NCBI GenBank assembly: GCA_902624785.1
Contig: CACNYU010000002.1
Span: 16,007 to 80,006, forward strand
Reading direction: 5' to 3'
Length of the DNA stretch: 64,000 bases
Source: an uncultured Prochlorococcus sp.
GTDB taxonomy: Bacteria; Cyanobacteriota; Cyanobacteriia; PCC-6307; Cyanobiaceae
Under the pieces are notes generated by a model that saw nothing but the letters and a program-made list of their open reading frames with translations, had not been told where the DNA came from and searched no databases. Each line of letters opens with the position of its first letter. The first letter of the stretch is position 1. Shown here piece by piece: positions 9,494 to 17,442 of this stretch. The position numbers were made by a program, and so were the translations under genes.

Positions 9494-9793
9494 ATGAAAA
9501 AGTTATTTTGCTCGATTTTTTCCACATTATTTATATTGCCGTATTACGCCTTAGCCAATGAGTCTTTTTCTGTAGAAATTGAAGCATTAACCTTAATAAT
9601 GAAAGAATATAAGAATAATAATTCAGGGCATAATGAAACAAAATTGATCAGTCCAAGTTATATGGCTTTTAAGCAGGATGAATGTAATGCAAAGGTTGAA
9701 GTAACAGAAAATAGTGGATTACAAATTAAAACCATGCAGTCATTCAATGTAAATGTATGCAAAAAAGAAATTAATAGAGCTCTAAACAATTAA
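9494..9793 (+). CDS. Small exported protein, unknown function
   Basis: A 99-residue protein with a clear signal peptide (MKKLF..., hydrophobic core to ~residue 18, cleavage likely after YALA). The mature part has two Cys (DECNAKVEV and NVNVCKKEI) that could form a disulfide in the periplasm or thylakoid lumen. It is not tightly coupled to the repair module, 92 bases upstream. The family is not recognised. Confidence 0.6.
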   Translation: MKKLFCSIFSTLFILPYYALANESFSVEIEALTLIMKEYKNNNSGHNETKLISPSYMAFKQDECNAKVEVTENSGLQIKTMQSFNVNVCKKEINRALNN

Positions 9794-10209
9794 CATTTAT
9801 GTTACATAATTGACAAATAAATTATTAATTTTACCTGTTTTACTAAGTAATTTAACTTAAAGTTATCCATAAGAGCTTTACATAAAAGTCATAATTCCTG
9901 ATTTAAATTAATTTAATTTTTTATATTATTTATAGTCGATTCATTTAAGTTGAAAGACAATAAATAATTATCATAGGAATAATTATTTTTATTTCTAAAA
10001 ATAATTAGTTAAAAAAAAAATAGAATAAATCAAAAAAAAATATTTTTTTTAATGAAAAATATATTTTTTAAAAAATTTTAATAAAATTTGACTTTTGTTA
10101 GTAAGCCTTAAGAAAACAAAGATTTATTTAATTTTTTTCCACAAGTTTTTCCACATTTCAAATTTTTTTTGGAAATGTTTTATTTATCTTAAAAGAATAC
10201 AAAATTTAA
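9794..10209. other. AT-rich intergenic region with two DnaA-box-like sites
   Basis: No credible ORF. Long A/T runs fill 10010-10080. Two copies of TTTTCCACA, the form of DnaA box used by cyanobacteria, lie in direct orientation at 10135-10143 and 10147-10155, 12 bases start to start. A small hairpin (CATTTC...GAAATG) follows. Replication, DnaA titration or chance are all possible. Confidence 0.4.
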
Positions 10210-10362
10210 CTAATATTTCTTTTTTTCTGAAACTTTCTGTAGTTCAGTATTTGACATGAGTGCTTCTATTTGAGCTAATACTTTTTGAAGCTCATCAGTC
10301 TTATTTAGAGATGATTCAGCAACTTTTCTAAGTTTTTCTAACTGTTCCTGAGTTTTGTTCAT
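10210..10362 (-). CDS. Small coiled-coil protein
   Basis: A 50-residue ORF, ATG at 10362, stop at 10210-10212. The protein is a continuous amphipathic helix with Leu/Val/Ile at heptad-like spacing (EQLEKLRKVAESSLNKTDEL...), consistent with a short coiled coil, and a Lys-rich end. Codon use is ordinary for the window. Function unknown. Confidence 0.5.
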   Translation of the reverse strand: MNKTQEQLEKLRKVAESSLNKTDELQKVLAQIEALMSNTELQKVSEKKKY

Positions 10363-10520
10363 ATTTAATTTATTAAATTGATCAATTAAAAATGATGTAA
10401 TAAAGAAATTTTCTAGATCACAATAGTATATTTACTCTTTTTTTTTAAAAGTCAAATAAAATTTTTTACATTATAAATATAAAATTGTATAAAATCATGT
10501 AAAAAACAAGAAGCTTATCT

Positions 10521-10631
10521 TTAAGAGTAAAAAACAGGTAATCCAAAAGTAGCAGTTGTTATTAGAGCTCCTGCAAAAATGATGAATGGTAAATAAGGAA
10601 AGTTGGTCAAAGTAAAAAATAAATTTTTCAT
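10521..10631 (-). CDS. Tiny single-pass membrane protein
   Basis: A 36-residue ORF, ATG at 10631. One hydrophobic segment (PYLPFIIFAGALITTATFGL) spans most of it. Size and layout resemble the low-molecular-mass subunits of photosystems, cytochrome b6f or NDH-1, but it matches none that I can name (compared by memory with PsaI/J/M, PsbI/J/K/M/T, PetG/M/N). A thylakoid subunit role is speculation. Confidence 0.5.
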   Translation of the reverse strand: MKNLFFTLTNFPYLPFIIFAGALITTATFGLPVFYS

Positions 10632-10682
10632 ACTATATAGGTATTTATACCAACTGTCTAGTTTACAGGTACATTTTTTACA

Positions 10683-10817
10683 CTAATATTGTATTCCAAA
10701 AAATATTACAAAAAAAAGAATAAGAGAAGTTAAAAAGCCAAAACTAATTAAGGGGCCAATAATACCTGTATTAATAAATTTAAAAAAATTAAACTTAATA
10801 TTTTTGGATTTCTCCAT
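10683..10817 (-). CDS. Tiny single-pass membrane protein
   Basis: A 44-residue ORF, ATG at 10817. A basic N-terminus (MEKSKNIKFNFFKF) is followed by one long hydrophobic segment (residues ~18-42). It lies 51 bases upstream of the other tiny membrane gene on the same strand and ~110 bases downstream of pstB. Function unknown. Confidence 0.45.
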   Translation of the reverse strand: MEKSKNIKFNFFKFINTGIIGPLISFGFLTSLILFFVIFFGIQY

Positions 10818-10929
10818 TAAATTAATATACTTTTTCTCAGCTTAAATTGATGAATTACATAAAGCAAGAAAAATTGATCTAATTAAATGTAGTTTTTACC
10901 TCAATGTCCTATAAATTATTTTCATGCAA

Positions 10930-11733
10930 TCATCCAAATTTGCCAGATATATACTCTTGAGTAGATTTTTCTTTAGGTGAATTAAATATTTTGCTCGTAG
11001 AGCCATACTCCGCTAAGTAACCAATTTTTCCACCATCTCCCTCTTCATATTCTATTGCATTAAAGAATGCAGTCATATCACTAACTCGAAGTGCTTGTTG
11101 CATATTGTGAGTAACAATAATAATCGTGAAATTCTTTTTCAATTCATGCATTGTCTCTTCAATTTTTAAAGTTGAAATTGGATCTAAAGCTGAACAAGGT
11201 TCATCCATTAATATTACTTGAGGCTCAATTGCAATCGTTCTAGCTATGCATAATCTTTGTTGTTGTCCGCCTGATAATGAATAGCCACTATCATCTAATT
11301 TATCCTTACATTCATCCCATAAAGCTGCCTTGATCAAAGAATTTTCAACAAGCTCATCCATATTTCCTACATAACCATTTATCCTGGCACCAAAAGCAAT
11401 ATTTTCATATATGGATTTTGGAAAAGGGTTAGGCTGTTGAAATACCATTCCTATCCTTCTTCTAACTTCAACAGGATCAATCTTTTTATCATAAATATTA
11501 ATACCATCAAACATTACCGTTCCTTTTAAGGAACAATTAGGAATTAGATCATTCATCCTATTGAGCGAGCGTAATACTGTAGACTTTCCGCATCCAGAAG
11601 GGCCTATTAAAGAGGTAATACAGCCTTTTTTAAAGTCACAAAATATATTTTTAACCACCTCAAAAGAGCCATAACTTATTGAAACATTATCTAAAGAAAT
11701 GATTTTATTTTTTTGTTTTTTATTTTTTATCAT
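10930..11733 (-). CDS. pstB: Phosphate ABC transporter ATPase PstB
   Basis: 267 residues. Walker [10 protein letters not shown] (residues 44-52), Q-loop [17 protein letters not shown] characteristic of PstB, signature LSGGQQQR (153-160) and Walker [12 protein letters not shown]. It energises high-affinity orthophosphate import through PstC/PstA at the cytoplasmic face. The start directly abuts the pstA stop (no spacer), so pstC-pstA-pstB is one operon. No phoU follows; the downstream genes are tiny membrane proteins. Confidence 0.97.
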   Translation of the reverse strand: MIKNKKQKNKIISLDNVSISYGSFEVVKNIFCDFKKGCITSLIGPSGCGKSTVLRSLNRMNDLIPNCSLKGTVMFDGINIYDKKIDPVEVRRRIGMVFQQPNPFPKSIYENIAFGARINGYVGNMDELVENSLIKAALWDECKDKLDDSGYSLSGGQQQRLCIARTIAIEPQVILMDEPCSALDPISTLKIEETMHELKKNFTIIIVTHNMQQALRVSDMTAFFNAIEYEEGDGGKIGYLAEYGSTSKIFNSPKEKSTQEYISGKFG

Positions 11734-12633
11734 TTATATCCTTTTTTCATTAGTTGTTATGTTCGCAAGGATTCTTGCAAATATATTTACAAATAATATC
11801 GATAATACGAGTATAAAGGAAGCTGCCCAAGCTAATTTATTTTGAACATCATAAGGTTCAAGTGCGAAATTATAAATTAAGACAGAAAGAGAACCCATTT
11901 CATAAAATAAATCCTCAAAACCAGATACATAATAATAAGAAAAAAGTGCAGTAAAAATTAAAGGTGCAGTTTCCCCTGCAGCTCTTGCAATCCCAAGCAC
12001 AACTCCTGTAGCGATTGATCTAAATGCTGCTGGAAGAGTTATTCTCAAAATAGTAGTATACATGCTTGCACCAATGCCCAGAGAGGCCTGCCTTAACTCA
12101 TTTGGCACTAATTTTAGACCTTCATCGGTTGTCTTTATAACTGATGGAAGCATCAATATAGATAAAGCGATACCTCCTGCAAGGCCACTGTAAGTACTGC
12201 CAAATATTATTTTAGTTGAAACTATAAGTGCATATATAAATACCCCAGCAATAATTGAAGGAACTCCAGCTAAAACGTTCACTCCAAATCTAATAAATCT
12301 AGCGAATAAACCTCCTTTAGAATACTCAGCAAGATAAATACCTCCTCCCATCCCTATGGGTATAGCAATTAGAGAGGCAATTGAAGTTATTATTAATGTC
12401 CCAACAAGAGCGGGATTTATTCCTCCTGCACTAAATTCATCTCCAGGAGGATTAGGTTCAAGAGTAAATAAATCAAGGTTTATTTGGGACCCTCCTTTAA
12501 ACAAAATATAGGAAACAACTAGAAATAAAGGTAAAATCGCAAAAAGAGCAAAAAGGAAAGATATTGAGGTAAGAAATATATCCGTTATATTTCTCGATGA
12601 TTTGTTTTGATAAAAGAGATTGTGATTTTGCAT
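11734..12633 (-). CDS. pstA: Phosphate ABC transporter permease PstA
   Basis: 299 residues with about six membrane segments and the inner-membrane permease motif (EAA-like loop around ASLGIGASMYTTILRITLPAA) that contacts PstB. The periplasmic loop with LEPNPPGDEFSAGGINPALVGT is typical of PstA. It lies 2 bases after pstC and abuts pstB. With PstC it forms the channel for phosphate delivered by PstS, which is encoded 4 kb away on the same strand. Confidence 0.95.
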   Translation of the reverse strand: MQNHNLFYQNKSSRNITDIFLTSISFLFALFAILPLFLVVSYILFKGGSQINLDLFTLEPNPPGDEFSAGGINPALVGTLIITSIASLIAIPIGMGGGIYLAEYSKGGLFARFIRFGVNVLAGVPSIIAGVFIYALIVSTKIIFGSTYSGLAGGIALSILMLPSVIKTTDEGLKLVPNELRQASLGIGASMYTTILRITLPAAFRSIATGVVLGIARAAGETAPLIFTALFSYYYVSGFEDLFYEMGSLSVLIYNFALEPYDVQNKLAWAASFILVLSILFVNIFARILANITTNEKRI

Positions 12634-12635
12634 TT

Positions 12636-13586
12636 TTATCCGTATTTGAGACTAAATCTTTTAACTAGGAACTGAGCAAATATATTTACCAATAAAGATA
12701 AAATCATTAATATAAAAGCGGCATAAAATAATGATGAGACTTGAGTTCCATCTGCTTCACCAAATTGATTTGCAAGCATAGAGGAGATTGTATAACCGGG
12801 TGATAATAGAGACCAACTAAAAGCATTTGAATTACCAATGATCATAGTTACTGCCATAGTTTCACCCATAGCCCTACCAAGTGCTAGTAAGACTCCTGCC
12901 ATTATTCCTGATAATGCTGCTGGAAGGATTACTGAAAAGATTGTCTTCCACCTACTAGCTCCTATTCCATAAGATGCACTTCTTAACTTCTTAGGTACTT
13001 GATTTAAAGTATCTCTCGAAATTGATGTGACTATTGGTAATAACATAACAACTAAGATTAATATTGCTAATAAAGAATTTCTACCAGTTGGTTCTGAACT
13101 AAATAAAGGTATCCAGCTAAACCAAGAATGAAGCAGAGCAAAGAATCCTCTACAAAAAGGTTCCATAACAAATATTGCCCACAATCCCAAAACAACCGAT
13201 GGTATTGCAGCAAGTAATTCAACAAATGAGCCTATTATCTCTCTTATGATTTTTGGAGCAAAATCTTCTGTAATAAAAATTGCGGTGCCAACTCCAAGTG
13301 GGATGGTTATAAATATTGAAAATAAAGAGGTGATTACGGTTCCATAAATAGCTGCAAAAGCGCCATATTCATCCTTCACTGGATTCCATTCAGAAGTAAA
13401 AAGGAATTTCAACCCATATTTAGAAAATGATTCAAATGATTGAAAAAAAACTACTAAAATAATTCCTAAAAGTATTATTGCTACGAAGCTAGACAAGACT
13501 AAAGTAGTATTCTTGAAGATAATATCTATATTTTTTTCGATACCGAATCTTTTACGATTCTTGAAAAGAGTTAATTTCTCTTCCAT
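12636..13586 (-). CDS. pstC: Phosphate ABC transporter permease PstC
   Basis: 316 residues, about six membrane segments. The permease loop RSASYGIGASRWKTIFSVILPAA and the FTSEWNPVKDEYGAFAAIYGT periplasmic segment identify PstC. It lies 80 bases downstream of arsR on the same strand with no obvious terminator or separate operator between them. arsR-pstC-pstA-pstB may therefore be one transcript, under the arsR promoter and its ArsR operators. A separate pstC promoter within the 80 bases cannot be excluded. Confidence 0.95.
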   Translation of the reverse strand: MEEKLTLFKNRKRFGIEKNIDIIFKNTTLVLSSFVAIILLGIILVVFFQSFESFSKYGLKFLFTSEWNPVKDEYGAFAAIYGTVITSLFSIFITIPLGVGTAIFITEDFAPKIIREIIGSFVELLAAIPSVVLGLWAIFVMEPFCRGFFALLHSWFSWIPLFSSEPTGRNSLLAILILVVMLLPIVTSISRDTLNQVPKKLRSASYGIGASRWKTIFSVILPAALSGIMAGVLLALGRAMGETMAVTMIIGNSNAFSWSLLSPGYTISSMLANQFGEADGTQVSSLFYAAFILMILSLLVNIFAQFLVKRFSLKYG

Positions 13587-13666
13587 TAAAAAAAGAATAT
13601 CTTTATAAATCTACTACTAAATGAGCAAAAAGACTTTCAAAAAAATCAAAAAATTTTAATATTTGA

Positions 13667-13984
13667 TTATTCACAAGCTCTCTTATTCGATGATGACTCA
13701 ATTAAATTACTCATCCAACTTTTAATATCTGATAAAACTTCTAAATCTAGTTTGTAGTAGACCCATCTACCTTCCTGCCTATCAGAAATAAGTCCTGAAT
13801 CTTTTAGTATCTTTATGTGATAAGAGATTTTTGACTGTGACAAACCTGTAACTTTGACTATGTCGCAAACACATATCTCACCACCCATCATTAATTCAAG
13901 AATATTTATTCTAATTGGATCAGAGAGAGACTCCATTATCCCAATAAACTGTTTACTGCTTATTTTTTTAAGTTGCTCTAACAA
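13667..13984 (-). CDS. arsR: ArsR/SmtB-family repressor
   Basis: 105 residues, winged-helix ArsR fold. The metalloid-binding motif GEICVCDIV has C38 and C40, as in arsenite-sensing ArsR (ELCVCDL); a third Cys at 104 could complete a trithiolate site. The recognition helix region is LSQSKISYHIKILKDSGL. It is divergent from the GAPDH-arsJ pair with two palindromic operators between them, the normal autoregulated arrangement, and it heads the pstCAB genes on its own strand. Expected to derepress on As(III). Confidence 0.9.
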   Translation of the reverse strand: MLEQLKKISSKQFIGIMESLSDPIRINILELMMGGEICVCDIVKVTGLSQSKISYHIKILKDSGLISDRQEGRWVYYKLDLEVLSDIKSWMSNLIESSSNKRACE

Positions 13985-14036
13985 GACCGAAATATTATTA
14001 ACTATTTGAATGGTAACTTAAAAATTTTAATTATAC

Positions 14037-14074
14037 ATATCAAGATTTATTGATATATCAATTATTTTTGATAT
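14037..14074. promoter_or_regulatory. Two tandem ArsR-type operators between arsR and gap
   Basis: Two palindromes TATCAA-N6-TTGATA at 14038-14055 and 14056-14073, each extendable by one base pair to 20 bp, centres 18 bp apart. They lie 27 bases before the GAPDH start and 54 bases before the arsR start. Spacing and symmetry fit dimeric winged-helix repressor sites. The same motif pair recurs upstream of pstS. Confidence 0.75.
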
Positions 14075-14100
14075 ATAATTAATCAGGTTTCGATGTTTTT

Positions 14101-15147
14101 ATGAAAATTGGAATTAACGGACTTGGAAGAATTGGCAGATTAGTTTTAAGAATTTTGTGGGAAAGAAAAGATATAGAAATAACTCATACAAATGAAATTA
14201 GTGGGAATTCTTTAACTGCATCTCATTTACTAGAATTTGATTCTGTTCATGGTAAATGGAATAAAAATATAGCTTCGAATGACAACGAAATAATAATTGA
14301 AGGTAAAACAATTTCCTTTACATCATTAAAGAACTATCTTGATGTTCTATGGAATAAATCTTCGGTTGATCTTGTTTTGGAATGTACAGGGAAAAACAAA
14401 GCTCCCGAAGAATTAAATTCATACTTTGATTCTCTTGGGATTAAAAAAGTAATAGTTGCATGTCCTGTAAAAGGAATTGTTGGAGGAGAACAAGCACTCA
14501 ATATTGTTTATGGAATAAATCAAGCCCTATATGAACCTGAAAAACATAAATTAATTACAGCAGCATCCTGTACTACAAATTGCTTGGCTCCCATAGTAAA
14601 AGTTGTTAATGAAAATTTCTCAATTAAACATGGGGTTATAACAACTATTCATGACGTTACAAATACACAATCTCCAGTAGATTTCTACAAAAGCGAATTA
14701 AGAAGAGCGAGAGGATGTATGCAAAGCTTAATACCTACTACTTCTGGATCAGCTAAAGCGATTGCTGAAATTTTTCCTAAATTACAAGGAAAGCTGAATG
14801 GTCATGCAGTAAGGGTTCCACTTCTAAACGCCTCATTAACTGATGTAGTTTTTGAATTAAATCAAGAAGTAACTGAAGAGCAAGTAAATAATGAATTTAA
14901 AAAAGCATCTGAAACATACTTAAAAGGTATTCTTGGATACGAGGAGAGACCCTTAGTATCTGCTGATTACTTAAATGACAGTAGAAGTTCAATAATTGAT
15001 GGACTTTCAACGATGGTTGTAAATTCAAATTTATTAAAGGTTTATGCTTGGTATGACAATGAGTGGGGTTATAGTTGCAGGCTTGCAGATCTTACTTCTT
15101 ATGTAATTGAAAGAAAAATAAATTTTAGTTTTTATGAAGTTATCTAG
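14101..15147 (+). CDS. ArsJ-associated glyceraldehyde-3-phosphate dehydrogenase
   Basis: 348-residue GAPDH: NAD-binding GLGRIG (residues 7-12), catalytic SCTTNC with C157, partner H184 (TTIHDVTN) and C-terminal WYDNEWGYSCR. It is immediately followed (14-base overlap) by an ArsJ-type transporter. In that known pairing the dehydrogenase uses arsenate in place of phosphate to make unstable 1-arseno-3-phosphoglycerate, which ArsJ exports. It is probably distinct from the Calvin-cycle GAPDH encoded elsewhere. In Prochlorococcus it is often labelled gap1. The arsenic role is inferred from context and family. Confidence 0.88.
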   Translation: MKIGINGLGRIGRLVLRILWERKDIEITHTNEISGNSLTASHLLEFDSVHGKWNKNIASNDNEIIIEGKTISFTSLKNYLDVLWNKSSVDLVLECTGKNKAPEELNSYFDSLGIKKVIVACPVKGIVGGEQALNIVYGINQALYEPEKHKLITAASCTTNCLAPIVKVVNENFSIKHGVITTIHDVTNTQSPVDFYKSELRRARGCMQSLIPTTSGSAKAIAEIFPKLQGKLNGHAVRVPLLNASLTDVVFELNQEVTEEQVNNEFKKASETYLKGILGYEERPLVSADYLNDSRSSIIDGLSTMVVNSNLLKVYAWYDNEWGYSCRLADLTSYVIERKINFSFYEVI

Positions 15148-16390
15148 CCTTCAACAATATAGTGTAGTTACCGCAAACTATTGGGCATTTACTCTTACTG
15201 ACGGTGCATTGAGAATACTAGTTGTTGGTCATTTTCATGAACTTGGTTATTCAACTCTGCAAATTGCTTTACTTTTTCTTTTCTATGAGTTTTTTGGAAT
15301 AATTACAAATCTTTTTGGAGGCTGGATAGGGGCAAGGTATGGTTTAAGAATTACTTTATGGATAGGAACAATTCTGCAAATTTTTGCTCTTTTCATGCTG
15401 ATTCCAGTCAAAGAGAATTGGTCAGTAATTTTTAGCGTCTCATACGTTATGTTAGCCCAAGCGCTTAGTGGGGTAGCAAAAGATTTAAATAAAATGAGTG
15501 CAAAAAGTGCAGTTAAATCTATAGTTCCAGATTCAGAAGAGAATATTCAAAATAGTCAAAAAAAATTATTTAAGTGGGTTTCAATTTTAACAGGATCTAA
15601 AAATGCACTTAAGGGTGCTGGCTTCTTCTTAGGGGGGCTTCTATATAAGTTACTGGGCTTTAATAATGCAGTTGGGATGATGGGTTTAGGTCTATGCTTC
15701 GCATTCTTTTTAACTTTATGTCTTCCTAAAGATTCAGGGAAAATGAAAAGAAAGCCAATTTTTAAAGACCTTTTGTCAAAGTCTAAAGGTATAAATATTC
15801 TCTCAAGTGCGAGGTTTTTCTTATTTGGAGCAAGAGATGTCTGGTTTGTAGTAGCTCTTCCAGTATTTTTAGACATTTCTTTTGGATGGGATTATTTAAA
15901 AATAGGACTATTCTTAGGTGGATGGATAATAATCTATGGTATCTTTCAAGTTTTAGCTCCATTGCTTAGAAAAGTATGGGGGAAAAATAATAGCCCAACA
16001 AAAACTACCGTTCAATTTTGGGGGCTTATCTTAATGGTTATTCCTTTATTTATTGCTAGCGCTTTAAACGGTGATAAATCATTAGGTCCTGTAATTGTAA
16101 TTGGATTAATAATATTCGGCTTTATTTTTGCAATGAATTCATCCACTCATTCGTACTTGATTTTGGCTTATTCAGATAATGAGAAAGTAAGTTTAAATGT
16201 TGGTTATTACTATATGGCTAATGCAGCGGGAAGATTATTTGGAACCCTACTATCTGGCTTATTATTTATGCTCGGTAAAAATGCAACTATAGGCATGCAG
16301 TATTGTTTATATACTTCATCTATTTTGATTTTTATTGCTTGGCTTACTAGTTCTAAATTACCTTCCTATTCTTCCAACAGCATCAATTGA
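15134..16390 (+). CDS. arsJ: Organoarsenical efflux MFS transporter ArsJ
   Basis: 418 residues, about 10-12 membrane segments of the major facilitator type, with conserved N-terminal SVVTANYWAFTLTDGALRILVV and FYEFFGIITNLFGGWIGARYGL (MFS motif A region) as in ArsJ. The start overlaps the GAPDH end by 14 bases, giving tight coupling. The 3' end overlaps convergent pstS by 33 bases. Expected substrate: 1-arseno-3-phosphoglycerate made by the upstream enzyme, giving arsenate resistance without arsenate reductase. Confidence 0.87.
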   Translation: MKLSSLQQYSVVTANYWAFTLTDGALRILVVGHFHELGYSTLQIALLFLFYEFFGIITNLFGGWIGARYGLRITLWIGTILQIFALFMLIPVKENWSVIFSVSYVMLAQALSGVAKDLNKMSAKSAVKSIVPDSEENIQNSQKKLFKWVSILTGSKNALKGAGFFLGGLLYKLLGFNNAVGMMGLGLCFAFFLTLCLPKDSGKMKRKPIFKDLLSKSKGINILSSARFFLFGARDVWFVVALPVFLDISFGWDYLKIGLFLGGWIIIYGIFQVLAPLLRKVWGKNNSPTKTTVQFWGLILMVIPLFIASALNGDKSLGPVIVIGLIIFGFIFAMNSSTHSYLILAYSDNEKVSLNVGYYYMANAAGRLFGTLLSGLLFMLGKNATIGMQYCLYTSSILIFIAWLTSSKLPSYSSNSIN

Positions 16391-17329
16391 TTTATTTAAT
16401 ATTTCTCCTTTCAAAGGAACAAAACCTAAGGCAGGAGCTTTTGATTGGTATTCATCGCTGAGCAATTTATAAAATGTATCCTGAATTGCCTTAGTATTTC
16501 TGCCATTACCTTTTTCATAAGCAAGTATCCAAGTTAAAGTTGCTATTGGATAAGCCCCTTTAGCAGTAGGATTTGGATTTTTACCAGCTAAATTTTCATC
16601 GAGGGTTATACCATTTAAAGCTATTGCTCCTGAATCAATATCAGGAGCAACAAACTCTCCAGAAAGATTTTGTAATGCTGCTGCTTTAACATTACCTTTT
16701 ATATATGATTGATTGACATAACCAATTGCTCCGGGAGTGTTTTGTATAACACCCGCGACACCAGAATTACCTTTTGCTCCAACTCCCGAAGGCCATTTAA
16801 CAGATTTACCAGTACCTAAATTCCAAGTCTCAGAAAAAGCCTCCATAGAATTTGTGAAAGCTTTAGTCGTGCCTGAACCATCAGATCGATGGACCCAAGT
16901 TAATTTACCTGAATTACATCCTACTTCCTTCCAATCTTTTATAATTCCCATTGCAACTTGAACAGCTTGCTCTTGTGTTAACTTTAAATTGCAATCGTAA
17001 TTATATCCAAAGGCAATTGTGCCTCCAACCATTGGTATTTGAACAAGACCTCTTTTAACTTTTTTTATATCAGCTTCTTTCATTGGATCGTCAGAAGCAG
17101 CAAAATTTACAGTCTCATCAATAAAGGCCTTCCTTCCAGAACCTGAACCAACTGACTGATAATTAACTTTATGACCTCCTGATTTTGCAAAGTCAATAAA
17201 CCATCTTGTATAAATTTTGGCAGGGAATGAAGCACCTGCACCATTCAATCTTTTTGATGCTATCGCTGAGGGAGAAAAAATTAATGAAATTGCAGAAGAG
17301 AAAATGAGAGCTTTCTTAAAAATGCTCAT
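16358..17329 (-). CDS. pstS: Phosphate-binding protein PstS
   Basis: 323 residues. A Sec signal peptide (basic start, hydrophobic core, cleavage likely after SAIA, ~residue 24) precedes the phosphate-binding fold: NGAGASFPAKIYTRW, SVGSGSGRKAF, WVHRSDGSGTTKAF and GAIGYVNQ, the usual phosphate-contacting loops. It is the periplasmic receptor for PstCAB. It is encoded apart from pstCAB, convergent with arsJ, and has two ArsR-type palindromes 73-109 bases upstream of its start instead of an obvious Pho box. Confidence 0.96.
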   Translation of the reverse strand: MSIFKKALIFSSAISLIFSPSAIASKRLNGAGASFPAKIYTRWFIDFAKSGGHKVNYQSVGSGSGRKAFIDETVNFAASDDPMKEADIKKVKRGLVQIPMVGGTIAFGYNYDCNLKLTQEQAVQVAMGIIKDWKEVGCNSGKLTWVHRSDGSGTTKAFTNSMEAFSETWNLGTGKSVKWPSGVGAKGNSGVAGVIQNTPGAIGYVNQSYIKGNVKAAALQNLSGEFVAPDIDSGAIALNGITLDENLAGKNPNPTAKGAYPIATLTWILAYEKGNGRNTKAIQDTFYKLLSDEYQSKAPALGFVPLKGEILNKSIDAVGRIGR

Positions 17330-17401
17330 AACAACCCTTAGATTAAAGACTTCTTATTTATATCATCCGACTAAGGAAGAAAAATTAAAGATTAAGAAAT
17401 A

Positions 17402-17438
17402 CATCAAATTATTTTGATATTATCAAATTTTATTGATA
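17402..17438. promoter_or_regulatory. Two ArsR-type operators upstream of pstS
   Basis: CATCAA-N6-TTGATA at 17402-17419 (one mismatch) and TATCAA-N6-TTGATA at 17421-17438 (exact), centres 19 bp apart. Motif, spacer length and pairing match the arsR-gap operators at 14038-14073. They lie between the pstS start and the end of the upstream channel gene, so pstS is the only gene they can naturally serve. Confidence 0.65.
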
Positions 17439-17442
17439 TAAA

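Noticed and set aside
10014-10080. Long A and T runs
   Set aside because: Low-complexity sequence; no ORF, repeat unit or hairpin of note.
17380-17400. Pho-box-like CTTAATCT on the minus strand upstream of pstS
   Set aside because: Only one weak half-repeat with no properly spaced second copy; the ArsR-type palindromes are much stronger.
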